64,000 nucleotides of DNA from JBGPLJ01 sp963826145 (GTDB lineage: Bacteria; Pseudomonadota; Gammaproteobacteria; Steroidobacterales; Steroidobacteraceae), in assembly GCA_963826145.1 (NCBI GenBank), contig CAWGVW010000002.1:744001-808000 (forward strand). The letters run 5' to 3'. Shown in pieces: positions 27,616 to 36,818 of the stretch (the first letter of the stretch is position 1; each line of letters starts with the position of its first letter). Made by a program: the position numbers and the translations under genes. The notes under the pieces were generated by a model. That model ran no database searches, was not told the DNA's origin, and saw only the letters and a list, made by a program, of their open reading frames with translations.

Positions 27616-28827
27616 TTACGGATTGGCGACGACATCGCCAAGGTGCAGCGCGTGGTCCGATTCCATGATGAGGCCGTAGCTCAGGCGCTCATAGGTTTTG
27701 AAGACCATGAAGGTGCCCGCATGCTCGTCGGGCAAACGCACATTGTGGCCGAATGAGCCGCTTGTCGGATCGCGCACCAGGTCACCATGCTGGAAGATAC
27801 CCAGGACGTGACCGGGTTCCAGGCCATGCTTGGAGCCACGATTGATCACGACTACCTGGTAGGCGCCGAAGTTCGCGACGCCGTCGATGACGGACATGAT
27901 CGTACCCTTGACGGGCTGCTGCGGCGCGTGCGGTACGAAGTCGAGCGGTACGTCCAACGAATCGCCGATTAGGCGATCGCCGGCACGCGTTTCGCGAGCC
28001 GATTCGGTGAGTTCGAGCTTCGCGGGGCTACCCGGCCGCATGACGCGGCCGCTCGCCGTATAAATGCCTTGATACCCGAGCACGTCGCCATTGTCCGGAT
28101 CGACGAGCGCTTCGCCGACGCGAACGATGTTGTAGCGCGAGTTCTGCTCGCCGGTGAGGCCCATCGCATACACCTCGCTGCCGGGGCCGCCGGCAACAAC
28201 GTGCTCATCGCGAGGCGCCAGCACATAGGGGAGCGACTTGGCCTCCTGCTTTTCGAGCACCGAGGGTTTTGACATGAAGGCTGCAACGATTTCGTACGGA
28301 ATCGCCTTGATCGCATCGGCAAGCGGCGTGCCGCGCATCTGCGGGGACATGCGAGCATCGGTACCGCGCGTGAGCGACACAACGGGTTGCCCGTTGGCGC
28401 CGACGCCGAGACTCAACGAATCGCCGGGATAGATCAGGTGCGGATTTTCAATCTGCGGATTCACGTACCAGATTTCCGGCCAGTACCACGGATCGCGCAG
28501 AAACTTGCTGGCGATGTCCCAGAGCGTGTCGCCGCGCTGGACAACATATTTCTGGGGTGCCGACGGGTTCATGACCGGCTGGCTGGCCGGGGGTGCTTCC
28601 TCGGCAGCTTCCGCCGGAGGCGCCGCCTCTTCCGCAGGGGCCGCTGGAGCTGCTTCCTCGGGCGGAGGTGGCGGGGGCGGCACAGCCGACTCGTCACGGC
28701 TGGCCTTGTCGCCGCCACAGGCGGAGAGGATGCCAATAATAAGAATAGAGGCTAGCGCCCAGCCCAAGGGTCTGAAGGCGCTTGGCCGCGAGTCGATTCG
28801 CGCCGTAACTCGCTGATAATCAAGCAT
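27616..28827 (-). CDS. LysM-domain lipoprotein
   Basis: 403 residues. A hydrophobic signal ends in LSAC (Cys37), a good lipobox. A Pro/Glu/Ala-rich linker (about 46-88) leads to one LysM domain (about 94-141; VVQRGDTLWDIASKFL and NPHLIYPGDSL), then about 260 residues of beta-rich sequence. Likely peptidoglycan-binding; homologues sit beside dprA-def in many gammaproteobacteria. ATG at 28827 has GGAG seven bases upstream. Divergent from def. Confidence 0.9.
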   Translation of the reverse strand: MLDYQRVTARIDSRPSAFRPLGWALASILIIGILSACGGDKASRDESAVPPPPPPPEEAAPAAPAEEAAPPAEAAEEAPPASQPVMNPSAPQKYVVQRGDTLWDIASKFLRDPWYWPEIWYVNPQIENPHLIYPGDSLSLGVGANGQPVVSLTRGTDARMSPQMRGTPLADAIKAIPYEIVAAFMSKPSVLEKQEAKSLPYVLAPRDEHVVAGGPGSEVYAMGLTGEQNSRYNIVRVGEALVDPDNGDVLGYQGIYTASGRVMRPGSPAKLELTESARETRAGDRLIGDSLDVPLDFVPHAPQQPVKGTIMSVIDGVANFGAYQVVVINRGSKHGLEPGHVLGIFQHGDLVRDPTSGSFGHNVRLPDEHAGTFMVFKTYERLSYGLIMESDHALHLGDVVANP

Positions 28828-28868
28828 TACGAGCTCCTGCGATGCGATAGGGGCGACCTGAACGACGC

Positions 28869-28877
28869 TGCTATAAT
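28869..28877 (+). promoter_or_regulatory. Putative extended -10 promoter toward def
   Basis: TGCTATAAT is an exact extended -10 element on the plus strand in the 210-base gap between the LysM gene and def. I see no good -35 at 17 bases, which an extended -10 does not require. It would give a leader of about 150 bases for def. Confidence 0.45.
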
Positions 28878-29037
28878 GCCGGCCGACACGGGCGCCACGT
28901 AACAGCAAGTTCACACACAAGGACGGATCGAGGGTTCGGGCGCCAGATCGTCGTCAACTGCCGACACTAACTTCAGTGCAGACATAAATTTAGCAGCATT
29001 TGTGCGGGGATTGCACGAATTATCATCCCCAAGTCCA

Positions 29038-29574
29038 ATGGCCAAACTGACAATCCTCGAGTACCCCGACCCCCGGCTGCGCACGCGCGCCGTCCCTGTA
29101 GCCGTCTTCGACCAAGCCCTAGGGCAACTGGCCGAGGACATGCTTGAGACTATGTATAACGCCAAGGGGGTAGGTCTGGCGGCGACGCAGGTCAATGTTC
29201 ACAAACGATTGCTGGTCCTGGACATCTCCGAGGAGCGAAATCAGCCCCGGGTCCTGGTCAATCCCCGGCTGGCGGAGCTTGTGGATAAGTCTGTGAATCA
29301 GGAAGGGTGCCTATCGGTTCCCGGCGTCTTTGAGGACGTTGAGCGGGCGCGCCGGATCCGGGTCGACTATCAGGACGCGCACGGAGCCCGGCAGGAATTC
29401 CACGCCGAGGGCCTCCTCGCGGTCTGCATCCAGCATGAAATAGACCATCTCGAGGGCAAACTTTTCGTCGATTACCTGTCCGAGCTCAAGCGCGAGCGCA
29501 TCCGCAAGAAACTCGAGAAGGACCGCCGCCAGCGCCCCGGGCCGGCGGTTCGTTCGCACACGCCCGCGCTCTAA
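29038..29574 (+). CDS. def: Peptide deformylase
   Basis: 178 residues. The three family motifs are intact: GVGLAATQ, EGCLSVP (metal Cys) and CIQHEIDHLEGKLF (HExxH). Removes the formyl group from nascent proteins. Start at MAKLTILEYP, the family N-terminus; the frame extends 12 codons upstream without similarity. Followed by fmt, which supplies the opposite activity. Confidence 0.97.
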   Translation: MAKLTILEYPDPRLRTRAVPVAVFDQALGQLAEDMLETMYNAKGVGLAATQVNVHKRLLVLDISEERNQPRVLVNPRLAELVDKSVNQEGCLSVPGVFEDVERARRIRVDYQDAHGARQEFHAEGLLAVCIQHEIDHLEGKLFVDYLSELKRERIRKKLEKDRRQRPGPAVRSHTPAL

Positions 29575-29583
29575 CGCGGAAAC

Positions 29584-29645
29584 GGGGGCATCCCTGATTT
29601 TCCGCTAAGTCCGGCTTCGGCCCTCGTAAAATCAGGAATGTCCCC
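29584..29645. repeat. Imperfect inverted repeat spanning the fmt start codon
   Basis: Left arm 29584-29601 and right arm 29628-29645 pair at 16 of 18 positions (GGGGGCATCCCTGATTTT against the complement of the right arm). The spacer contains a second GC-rich fold. The right arm includes the fmt Shine-Dalgarno-like CAGGA and the ATG at 29638, so the folded mRNA would hide the start. Confidence 0.75.
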
Positions 29646-30585
29646 ATTTCAGCACCGGCTGCGCATCGTGTTCGCAGGCACGCCCGCCTTCGCCGTGCCG
29701 GCGCTCGATGCCCTGTCCAAGGCCGGCCACGAGATCTGCGCGGTCTACACGCAGCCGGATCGTCCCGCAGGACGCGGCCGAAAGCTCAAGGCCTCCGCGG
29801 TCAAGGAACGGGCGCTCGCACTGGGATTTCCGATCGAACAGCCGCCGTCGATGAAATCGCCGGAGTCGGAGGATCGCCTGCGCTCGCTTGCGCCGGACGC
29901 AATGATCGTCGTGGCGTATGGACTCATCCTGCCTCAGCCGGTGCTCGACGTGCCGAGGTTTGGGTGCTTCAACATTCACGCATCGCTCCTGCCGCGCTGG
30001 CGCGGCGCGGCGCCGATCCAGCATGCAATTCTCGCGGGCGATCGAAATACGGGGGTCAGCATCATGCGGATGACTTCAGGGCTCGACATGGGTCCGGTCA
30101 TCGCTCAGCGCGAACGGCGCATCGATCCGCACATGTCGGCGGGTGAGCTTCATGATGCGCTCGCTGCGCTGGGTGCACCGCTGATGCTCGACGTGCTGGC
30201 ACAAGTCGCCGAGGGTCGCGCTGCCCTGCACGAGCAGAACGCAGACGATGCCACCTACGCGCCAAAGATTTCCCGCAGCGATGCGCGTATCGACTGGAAC
30301 GAAGCGGCCGAGCACATCGAACGGCAGGTGCGGGCTTACGACCCCTCGCCAGGCGCGGAAACCAGCTGGCGCGGACAGCCGCTCAAGATCTGGCGCGCGC
30401 AAGTGCGCGACCGGTTAGTGAGTGGTGCGGCGGGTGAGATCGTGCAGGCAGGCGCAGGTGGTATTGAAGTCCTTTGCGGCACTGGCGTAGTAGCGATACT
30501 CACGCTGCAGCTGCCGGGCCGCAATCGTATCGCCGCTGCGGACTTTGTCCACGCGCATGCAATCATCGGCGATCGGCTGATTTGA
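29638..30585 (+). CDS. fmt: Methionyl-tRNA formyltransferase
   Basis: 315 residues. N-terminal hydrolase fold with RIVFAGTPAFAVPALDAL, the formyl-donor site NIHASLLPRWRGAAPI (catalytic Asn and His) and GLDMGPVI (catalytic Asp), plus the C-terminal OB-like domain. Formylates initiator Met-tRNA. The protein has about seven residues before the usual MRIVFAG start, encoded within the inverted repeat. Confidence 0.96.
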   Translation: MSPFQHRLRIVFAGTPAFAVPALDALSKAGHEICAVYTQPDRPAGRGRKLKASAVKERALALGFPIEQPPSMKSPESEDRLRSLAPDAMIVVAYGLILPQPVLDVPRFGCFNIHASLLPRWRGAAPIQHAILAGDRNTGVSIMRMTSGLDMGPVIAQRERRIDPHMSAGELHDALAALGAPLMLDVLAQVAEGRAALHEQNADDATYAPKISRSDARIDWNEAAEHIERQVRAYDPSPGAETSWRGQPLKIWRAQVRDRLVSGAAGEIVQAGAGGIEVLCGTGVVAILTLQLPGRNRIAAADFVHAHAIIGDRLI

Positions 30586-30590
30586 CCGCG

Positions 30591-31949
30591 ATGAACCTGG
30601 CGCCCGCTGCTGAAGCATCGACCGGCGCCGCATCGCGCGCCGCCGCCGCGCGGGCCGTGCATGCGGTCGTTGACGGCGGGCGCAATCTCGATCGAGCGCT
30701 CGACGAGGCGAGGAGCGGCCTGCCACCGCGCGCACACGCGGAACTACAGGCCTGGGCCTACGGCACTTTGCGCTGGTGGCCGAGGATCGAACGACAATTG
30801 GCGGCGCTCAGCGCGCGGCCACTCGCAGAGCTCGACCGCCTGCCACTCGCGCTCCTCGGCGTCGCCCTGTTCCAGATCCAGCATTCGCCAATTCCCGCGC
30901 ACGCTATCGTTGACGAATCGGTCGCTGCGACACGCCTCATCGACGCGGCACGCGCCAGCGGATTTGTAAACGCTGTCCTGCGCCGCTATCTGCGCGAACG
31001 TTCCGCCATTGACGCGCGCGTGCTCAAGCATCCGGTCGGACGCTACGCGCATCCGCGCTGGCTAATCGAGATGCTGCAGGAAGACTGGCCGGAAGATTTC
31101 GAATGCATTCTCGATGCAGGTAACGAGCATCCGCCGCTATGGCTGCGTGTCAACGAGCGTCGCCAGCCGGTCGCCGCATTCCGCCAGATGCTGTTTGAAG
31201 CAGGGCTGTCTGCGGAGTCCTCGCCGTTCATACCCGGCGCACTCAAGCTCTCCGCGGCCGTTGCAGTCGATGCGATCCCGGGATTCGCGGAGGGCGCCGT
31301 GTCGGTTCAGGATGCAGGTGCGCAGCTTGCTGCCCTTCTTCTCGATGCGCATGCAGGACAGCGCGTTCTCGACGCTTGCGCGGCGCCCGGCGGAAAGACC
31401 GGGCACATCGCGGAAGCGGCGCCTGGACTCGCCGAACTCGTCGCTATCGATAACGATCCGGATCGCGTTGCCCTCGTGCGCGAGAATCTCGAGCGGCTCA
31501 AACTGAGCGCGAACCTCAAGGCGGCGGACGCCGCGCAACCGCAGGACTGGTGGGATGGCCGACCATTCGATCGCATCCTGCTCGATGTGCCCTGCTCGGC
31601 GACCGGCGTCATCCGCCGCCATCCGGACATCAAAGTGCTGCGCCGGCGCGCGGACATTGCAGTCTTCGCACGGCAGCAATCCGGGCTTCTGTCGACGCTT
31701 TGGCCCTTGCTCGTCCCCGGCGGTCGGCTGGTCTACGCGAGTTGTTCGATGCTGCGTGCGGAGAATTCGGCAGTAATTGCAGATTTTGTCGGCAGGCACG
31801 CGGACTCCCGCATCGTGCAGCCGCACTCGGCACCGGCCGGTCTTGGCCGGACACGTGGGACGGAACCGGGACTCTATTTAATAGTCGGTGAGGCGGGCAC
31901 CGACGGCTTCTATTATGCTTGTATCGAAAAAACCACGACGACAGTCTGA
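30591..31949 (+). CDS. rsmB: 16S rRNA (cytosine(967)-C5)-methyltransferase
   Basis: 452 residues. N-terminal NusB-like RNA-binding domain (about 15-140), then a SAM-dependent domain with DACAAPGGKTGHIAE, DVPCSATGVIRRHPDIK (Pro-Cys motif) and YASCSMLRAEN (catalytic Cys). Start ATG at 30591 follows the fmt stop by 5 bases. Confidence 0.96.
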   Translation: MNLAPAAEASTGAASRAAAARAVHAVVDGGRNLDRALDEARSGLPPRAHAELQAWAYGTLRWWPRIERQLAALSARPLAELDRLPLALLGVALFQIQHSPIPAHAIVDESVAATRLIDAARASGFVNAVLRRYLRERSAIDARVLKHPVGRYAHPRWLIEMLQEDWPEDFECILDAGNEHPPLWLRVNERRQPVAAFRQMLFEAGLSAESSPFIPGALKLSAAVAVDAIPGFAEGAVSVQDAGAQLAALLLDAHAGQRVLDACAAPGGKTGHIAEAAPGLAELVAIDNDPDRVALVRENLERLKLSANLKAADAAQPQDWWDGRPFDRILLDVPCSATGVIRRHPDIKVLRRRADIAVFARQQSGLLSTLWPLLVPGGRLVYASCSMLRAENSAVIADFVGRHADSRIVQPHSAPAGLGRTRGTEPGLYLIVGEAGTDGFYYACIEKTTTTV

Positions 31950-31960
31950 AAAGCTCACCC

Positions 31961-32596
31961 ATGACCTGGACGGGGAACAGTCGATGCCGAGCCGCCGACG
32001 CGAGATCGCGCCGATGGGTTGGTCTGTTCGCCGTATTGGGGTTGGCTGCCGCCGCGCTCGGCGCATATGCGGATCCACTCACCGGCACGTTCGAATTGCG
32101 CAATGCCGGCATCGAGCACGACGAGCAGAACTACCTTCTGTCCGCGCAGGTACTGCTGCCTGTCGATGATTCGGTTCGCGAAGCACTGAAGCAGGGGTTG
32201 CCGCTCCGGCTCGAGCTCGAAGTGGAGGTATCAAGACCGCGGCGCTTCTGGCCCGACGCGACGCTCGCAGCGGCAACGGAACGTTACGAGCTCACCTATC
32301 ACGCAGTGACCGACCGCTTTCGCGTCGACAAGACCCTCGACGGCGCGGCTGCGGCATCTGCGAACGGCGATCAGACGACGTACTCCGATCTCGAAAGCGC
32401 ACTCGCGGCGCTTGGCAGAATCAATCGGCTCCCGATCGTCGAGCAGGCTGCGGTCGACGACGCACGCCGTTACAACGTGAACGTGCGGGCGACGGTTTCA
32501 GTCGGCGATCTGCCGGCGACATTCAAACTCCTGATGTTCTGGCGCGAGGATTGGAAGCGCAGCACAGAGTGGTATGCATGGCCTCTAAGCCAATAG
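31961..32596 (+). CDS. DUF4390 domain exported protein
   Basis: 211 residues. A basic N-terminus and hydrophobic segment (about 19-37) form a signal peptide ending near AYA. The mature part is beta-rich and acidic with YLLSAQVLLPVDDSVREAL, RFWPDATLA and C-terminal LPATFKLLMFWREDW, as in DUF4390 proteins found before ntrY. Role unknown. Overlaps the kinase gene by 19 bases. Confidence 0.82.
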   Translation: MTWTGNSRCRAADARSRRWVGLFAVLGLAAAALGAYADPLTGTFELRNAGIEHDEQNYLLSAQVLLPVDDSVREALKQGLPLRLELEVEVSRPRRFWPDATLAAATERYELTYHAVTDRFRVDKTLDGAAAASANGDQTTYSDLESALAALGRINRLPIVEQAAVDDARRYNVNVRATVSVGDLPATFKLLMFWREDWKRSTEWYAWPLSQ

Positions 32597-35001
32597 ACGA
32601 CGGGTCAACAGACGACGGGCCGATGGACAAGCCCGCGATCGAGGAGCCGCCCGTTAGCGAGGCGCCTGCAGTCGAATTGCGGCCGACCGCGGATCCCGTG
32701 CCGGGAGTCTTCGGCGTCGGCCTCGCGCGCCGTCTGCGTATCGAAGGGCTCCTGCGACGTCTCGGCGCAGCCGGCGAGGCGCTGCGCAAGTGGGGCGCGT
32801 ATGCGCTTATCGGCGTCGCGGCATTGCTGTGGCTGATCGGCCTCTTCGCATTGACGCGCACGGCGGACAATTCCACGCAGTTCAGCCACTACCACCCCTG
32901 GATCCTCCTCTTCAACGCGGTGCTGCTCGTCGGCCTGCTCGCGGTGCTGACGTACAAAATCACGCAACTTGTGCGCGAGTATCGCAAGCACCAGCCGGGC
33001 TCACGCCTCAAGGCGCGCACCCTCATGCTGTTCGGCCTGCTCGTCATCGGCCCGCTCTTGATGGTGTATTTCTCCGCGCTCTACTTCCTCAATCGCGGCA
33101 TCGACAGCTGGTTTCACGTCGAGGTGCGCCAGGGTCTCTCCGATGCGATGGAGGTCAGCCGCAGCTCGCTCAACCTAAGGATGAGCGAGTACCTCGAGCG
33201 CACAGAAGATCTCGCCGCCGCATTCGTCCGCGAGCCGAACGTCTCAGGCATGGTGCGGCTCGACCACGAGCGGCGCTTGACCGGCGCGAGCGAGCTTACG
33301 ATTTTCGGACAGCACGGCCGGGTGATTGCGACGAGTTCGGAACTGCTCTCGGCCGATGTGCCGACGCAGCCCTCGGACGAAATCATGCTGCAGATCCGGC
33401 AGGGGCGACCGTACGCGAGCCTCGATGTCCTGCCGAACGGGGGCTATGTGATCCGGACGGCCGCGCCGCTCACGGCGGAGGGACCGGGCAGCGAACCGCA
33501 GACGCTCGTCGCGATCTATCCTGTGCCCGAGCGTATCGCTCAGCTCACCGACACCGTGCAACGCGCTTACACGCAGTACGGGGAAATGACCTACCTGCGC
33601 GAACCGCTCAAGATCACTTTCGGGCTGCTCCTGACGCTAGTCCTGCTGCTGTCGCTCCTTGCTGCCGTCTATGGGGCATTCTTCTCGGCCCAGAATCTCG
33701 TGCGGCCGATCCAGGATCTTATCGCCGGCACCCGAGCCGTGGCGAAGGGCGATTTCAACACTCGCCTGCCGCGCACCACGCGCGATGAAATGGGTTTTCT
33801 CGTGCAATCGTTCAACGACATGACGCGCCGGCTGTCGCGCGCGCGCGAGGAGACGACGCGGGTACAGCAGGCCGTGGAGAACGAAAGAGCGAATCTCGCC
33901 GCGGTGCTCGCCGGCGTTTCAACGGGTGTCATCAGCCTCGAAGCGGACCGGCGCATTCGCGTCGCCAACCGGGCGGCGGGCACGATTCTCGGCGCGGACC
34001 TGGAGGCGGGTGCCGGTCAGACACTCGCGCAAGCAGCGGCGGGTCAGCCACTCGTCGAGCAATTCATCCAGGCGGTCGAGCTCTACCTCGACGGCGACCA
34101 GCCGCAATGGCGGGAACAGATCACGCTGCAGGCAAGTTCCGGACGGCGCGTATTGATGTGCGCCTGTACGACGCTTCTCGGCGAAGGCGACCGGCCCGGC
34201 GGCTATGTCATCGTATTCGACGACATCACGACGCTCCTGCAGGCGCAGCGCGACGCCGCCTGGGGCGAAGTCGCGCGCCGGCTCGCCCATGAGATCAAGA
34301 ACCCGCTGACGCCGATCCAGCTCTCGGCCGAGCGCATGCGCCGGCGTTTTCGCGGGCGTGTCGAAGGCGAGGATGAACAGGTGCTCGACCGCGCGACGAA
34401 TACCATCGTGCAGCAGGTCGAAGCCATGAAGCAGATGGTGAACGCGTTCAGCGAGTACGCGCGGGCGCCGGACATGAAGATCGTGCGCTTCGACCTGAAC
34501 CAGCTCGTCACCGAGGTGTCGGACCTGTACCGTGCGCAGGATCCGCGCGTCGCAATCCGCCTCGAACTCGACGCGCGCCTGCCGGAAATCGAAGCCGACC
34601 GCGGACGCGTGCGGCAGATATTCAACAACCTGTTCACCAATTCGCTCGAGGCGCTGGAAGGCCAGGAAAACGGCGCCATTGACGTGGAGTCGAGGCTCGA
34701 GGAGTCACAGGGGACGCGCCTTGCGGAAATCGTCGTCTCGGACAACGGTCCGGGATTCCAGCGGGACCTCCTCGGACAGGTGTTCGATCCGTACGTGACC
34801 AGCAAGCCGAAGGGCACGGGCCTCGGGCTTGCGATCGTGAAGAAGATCGTCGAGGAGCACGGGGGCCGCATCGAAGCGGACAACAGGCCGGCAGGCGGAG
34901 CGCGGGTGCGCATCCTGTTGCCGGTGAGCGAGACCGGGCGCGCGGCAGCAGTGCCGCGTACCGAGCGCAATCGAAGTGAAGCGAGGAGGGAACGGGCATG
35001 A
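32578..35001 (+). CDS. ntrY: NtrY-type membrane sensor histidine kinase
   Basis: 807 residues. An acidic N-terminal tail, three membrane helices near residues 79-160, an extracytoplasmic region (about 180-340), a fourth helix (about 343-366), HAMP (about 370-420), PAS (about 440-545), HisKA with RLAHEIKNPLTPIQLSAERM (phosphorylated His about residue 571), and a HATPase domain with NN, DNGPGF and GTGLGLAI boxes. Proposed partner is the response regulator whose ATG overlaps this stop by 4 bases. Confidence 0.9.
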   Translation: MASKPIDDGSTDDGPMDKPAIEEPPVSEAPAVELRPTADPVPGVFGVGLARRLRIEGLLRRLGAAGEALRKWGAYALIGVAALLWLIGLFALTRTADNSTQFSHYHPWILLFNAVLLVGLLAVLTYKITQLVREYRKHQPGSRLKARTLMLFGLLVIGPLLMVYFSALYFLNRGIDSWFHVEVRQGLSDAMEVSRSSLNLRMSEYLERTEDLAAAFVREPNVSGMVRLDHERRLTGASELTIFGQHGRVIATSSELLSADVPTQPSDEIMLQIRQGRPYASLDVLPNGGYVIRTAAPLTAEGPGSEPQTLVAIYPVPERIAQLTDTVQRAYTQYGEMTYLREPLKITFGLLLTLVLLLSLLAAVYGAFFSAQNLVRPIQDLIAGTRAVAKGDFNTRLPRTTRDEMGFLVQSFNDMTRRLSRAREETTRVQQAVENERANLAAVLAGVSTGVISLEADRRIRVANRAAGTILGADLEAGAGQTLAQAAAGQPLVEQFIQAVELYLDGDQPQWREQITLQASSGRRVLMCACTTLLGEGDRPGGYVIVFDDITTLLQAQRDAAWGEVARRLAHEIKNPLTPIQLSAERMRRRFRGRVEGEDEQVLDRATNTIVQQVEAMKQMVNAFSEYARAPDMKIVRFDLNQLVTEVSDLYRAQDPRVAIRLELDARLPEIEADRGRVRQIFNNLFTNSLEALEGQENGAIDVESRLEESQGTRLAEIVVSDNGPGFQRDLLGQVFDPYVTSKPKGTGLGLAIVKKIVEEHGGRIEADNRPAGGARVRILLPVSETGRAAAVPRTERNRSEARRERA

Positions 35002-36362
35002 GCTTACAACGCATTCTGGTGGTAGACGACGAGGCTGACATCCGTACTCTGCTCAGGGAGATTCTCTCCGAGGAGGGTTACGAGGTCGACGTCGCCGCCG
35101 ATGCAGGACAGGCGCGAACCTCGCGTGCGCGGCAAAGCCCGGACCTGTGTCTGCTCGACATCTGGATGCCGGACACGGACGGGATCACGCTGCTGCGCGA
35201 ATGGTCGCGCGGCCAGGGCCTGGAATTCCCGGTCGTGATGATGTCCGGTCACGGCACGGTGGAGACCGCGGTCGAGGCGACACGGCTCGGCGCATTCGAC
35301 TACGTCGAAAAGCCGCTGTCGCTTGCGAAGCTCCTGCGTACCGTCGAGCGCGCGCTTGACATCGGCAAACACCGCAAGCACTCGGCGCGTGCCGCACTGC
35401 CGACGCTCCTCGCACCGGTCGGCAAAAGCCGCACGATGCTCGCCTTGCGCGAGCAGGTTCAACAGGTCGCGCCGCACTCGGCGCCGGTGGTCCTCATCGG
35501 GGAGGCCGGCACTGGCCGGGAGGCATTCGCCCGCTACGTGCATGCGCGCAGTGCCCGCGCCGACAAGCCCTTTGTCATGGTGGTTGCCGGCAACCTGTCC
35601 GACGCCACTGCGGAGGCACAGCTGCGCGGCCGCGAGAACGAGAAGGGAATCGAGCCGGGATTCTACGAGCAGGCCGCGGGCGGCACTCTCTTCATCAACG
35701 GGCTCGACGACCTGTCGCCTGTGGCACAGCGGCTGCTTGCCGCGAATCTCGAGTCGGGAACGTTCACCCGGGTCGGGGGCAAGGACGCGATCCCGCTCGA
35801 CGTGCGCGTACTGAGCTCGGCACTGCCGACCCTCGAACAGCGATCCTCGCCCGAACAGTTCCGGCGTGATCTGCTTTCGCAGCTCAACGTGCTGACGCTA
35901 CGGGTGCCACCGCTCAGGGAATATGCGGAAGACGTGCCGGAACTCCTGCGGCACTATGTCGACCGGCTGGCCGACACGGAAGGCCTGTCCTTGAGGCGTT
36001 TCAGCGTCGCGGCACAGAATCGCCTGCGTAACTATCCCTGGCCCGGCAATATCCAGGAGCTCCGCAATCTCGTGCAGCGGCTCCTCATCGTCGGCGGCAG
36101 TGAAGATATTTCACTCGAGGAGATCGAGCGCGAGGTGTCGACACAGACGGCGCAATCCGAACCGCTTGTGAAGCAGGACCTGCTTGCCATGCCGCTGCGC
36201 GAGGCACGCGAGCACTTCGAGCGGGCCTATCTGCAGCAGCAGTTGCTGCTCTGCAACGGCAAGGTGGGCCAGCTCGCAAAGCGCGTCGGCATGGAGCGCA
36301 CGCACCTGTACCGCAAGCTCCGATCGCTCGGCGTCGATTTTCGTAATCTCGGCGAGGAATGA
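34998..36362 (+). CDS. ntrX: NtrX-type response regulator with a degenerate AAA+ domain
   Basis: 454 residues: receiver (1-120; phosphorylated Asp54 in LLDIWMPD, Lys105), AAA+ region (about 140-370) and Fis-type helix-turn-helix (about 400-450; GKVGQLAKRVGMERTHLYRKLR). The AAA+ part is eroded: Walker A reads GEAGTGRE (Lys replaced by Arg174), Walker B reads GGTLFINGL where GGTLFLDEI is usual, and the sigma-54 contact loop GAFTGA is absent with local shortening at about residues 210-225. It should still bind DNA and be phosphorylated, but is unlikely to activate sigma-54 promoters by ATP hydrolysis. Confidence 0.88.
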   Translation: MSLQRILVVDDEADIRTLLREILSEEGYEVDVAADAGQARTSRARQSPDLCLLDIWMPDTDGITLLREWSRGQGLEFPVVMMSGHGTVETAVEATRLGAFDYVEKPLSLAKLLRTVERALDIGKHRKHSARAALPTLLAPVGKSRTMLALREQVQQVAPHSAPVVLIGEAGTGREAFARYVHARSARADKPFVMVVAGNLSDATAEAQLRGRENEKGIEPGFYEQAAGGTLFINGLDDLSPVAQRLLAANLESGTFTRVGGKDAIPLDVRVLSSALPTLEQRSSPEQFRRDLLSQLNVLTLRVPPLREYAEDVPELLRHYVDRLADTEGLSLRRFSVAAQNRLRNYPWPGNIQELRNLVQRLLIVGGSEDISLEEIEREVSTQTAQSEPLVKQDLLAMPLREAREHFERAYLQQQLLLCNGKVGQLAKRVGMERTHLYRKLRSLGVDFRNLGEE

Positions 36363-36424
36363 TCCGCCTGAGCGGGCGTTCAAGCCAGGCAGGGATCCGC
36401 CGATATCGTGTGGGCTTGCTCTGA

Positions 36425-36814
36425 ATGGAACCCCGCATGGCACGGATTCTGCTGGCTGACGACGACACGCGCGTTCGCGAAGCGGTGGCGATGATCCTTG
36501 AAGATGCGGGACATGAAGTGCTGCAGGCGCTCGACGGCGACCACGCCCTGAAGACATTTCGCGCCAAGCCCGTCGACCTCGTCGTCTGTGATCTGTTCAT
36601 GCCGGGCAAGGATGGCCTGGAAACCATCCAGGAACTTCGCAAGCTCGCGCCCGGCGTCAAGATCATCGCCATGAGCGGCAGCGGTTTCAACGGTGCCGTC
36701 GACATGCTGCGAACGGCGCTGCACCTCGGCGCGATCGAAGTACTCGGCAAGCCCATGCGACGCAAGGACCTCCTCGCGGCCGTCGATCGCCTGCTCGAAA
36801 AAGCCCAAGCGTGA
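36425..36814 (+). CDS. Stand-alone receiver-domain protein
   Basis: 129 residues, one CheY-like receiver and nothing else. ADDDTRVRE gives the acidic pocket, DLFMPGKDGLE carries the phosphorylated Asp, MSGS and the C-terminal LGKPM supply Thr/Ser and Lys. ATG at 36437 (MARILLADDD) is an equally good start. It sits 62 bases after ntrX on the same strand, so it may act as a phosphate sink or relay for NtrY, which is an inference from location. Confidence 0.85.
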   Translation: MEPRMARILLADDDTRVREAVAMILEDAGHEVLQALDGDHALKTFRAKPVDLVVCDLFMPGKDGLETIQELRKLAPGVKIIAMSGSGFNGAVDMLRTALHLGAIEVLGKPMRRKDLLAAVDRLLEKAQA

Positions 36815-36818
36815 GCCA

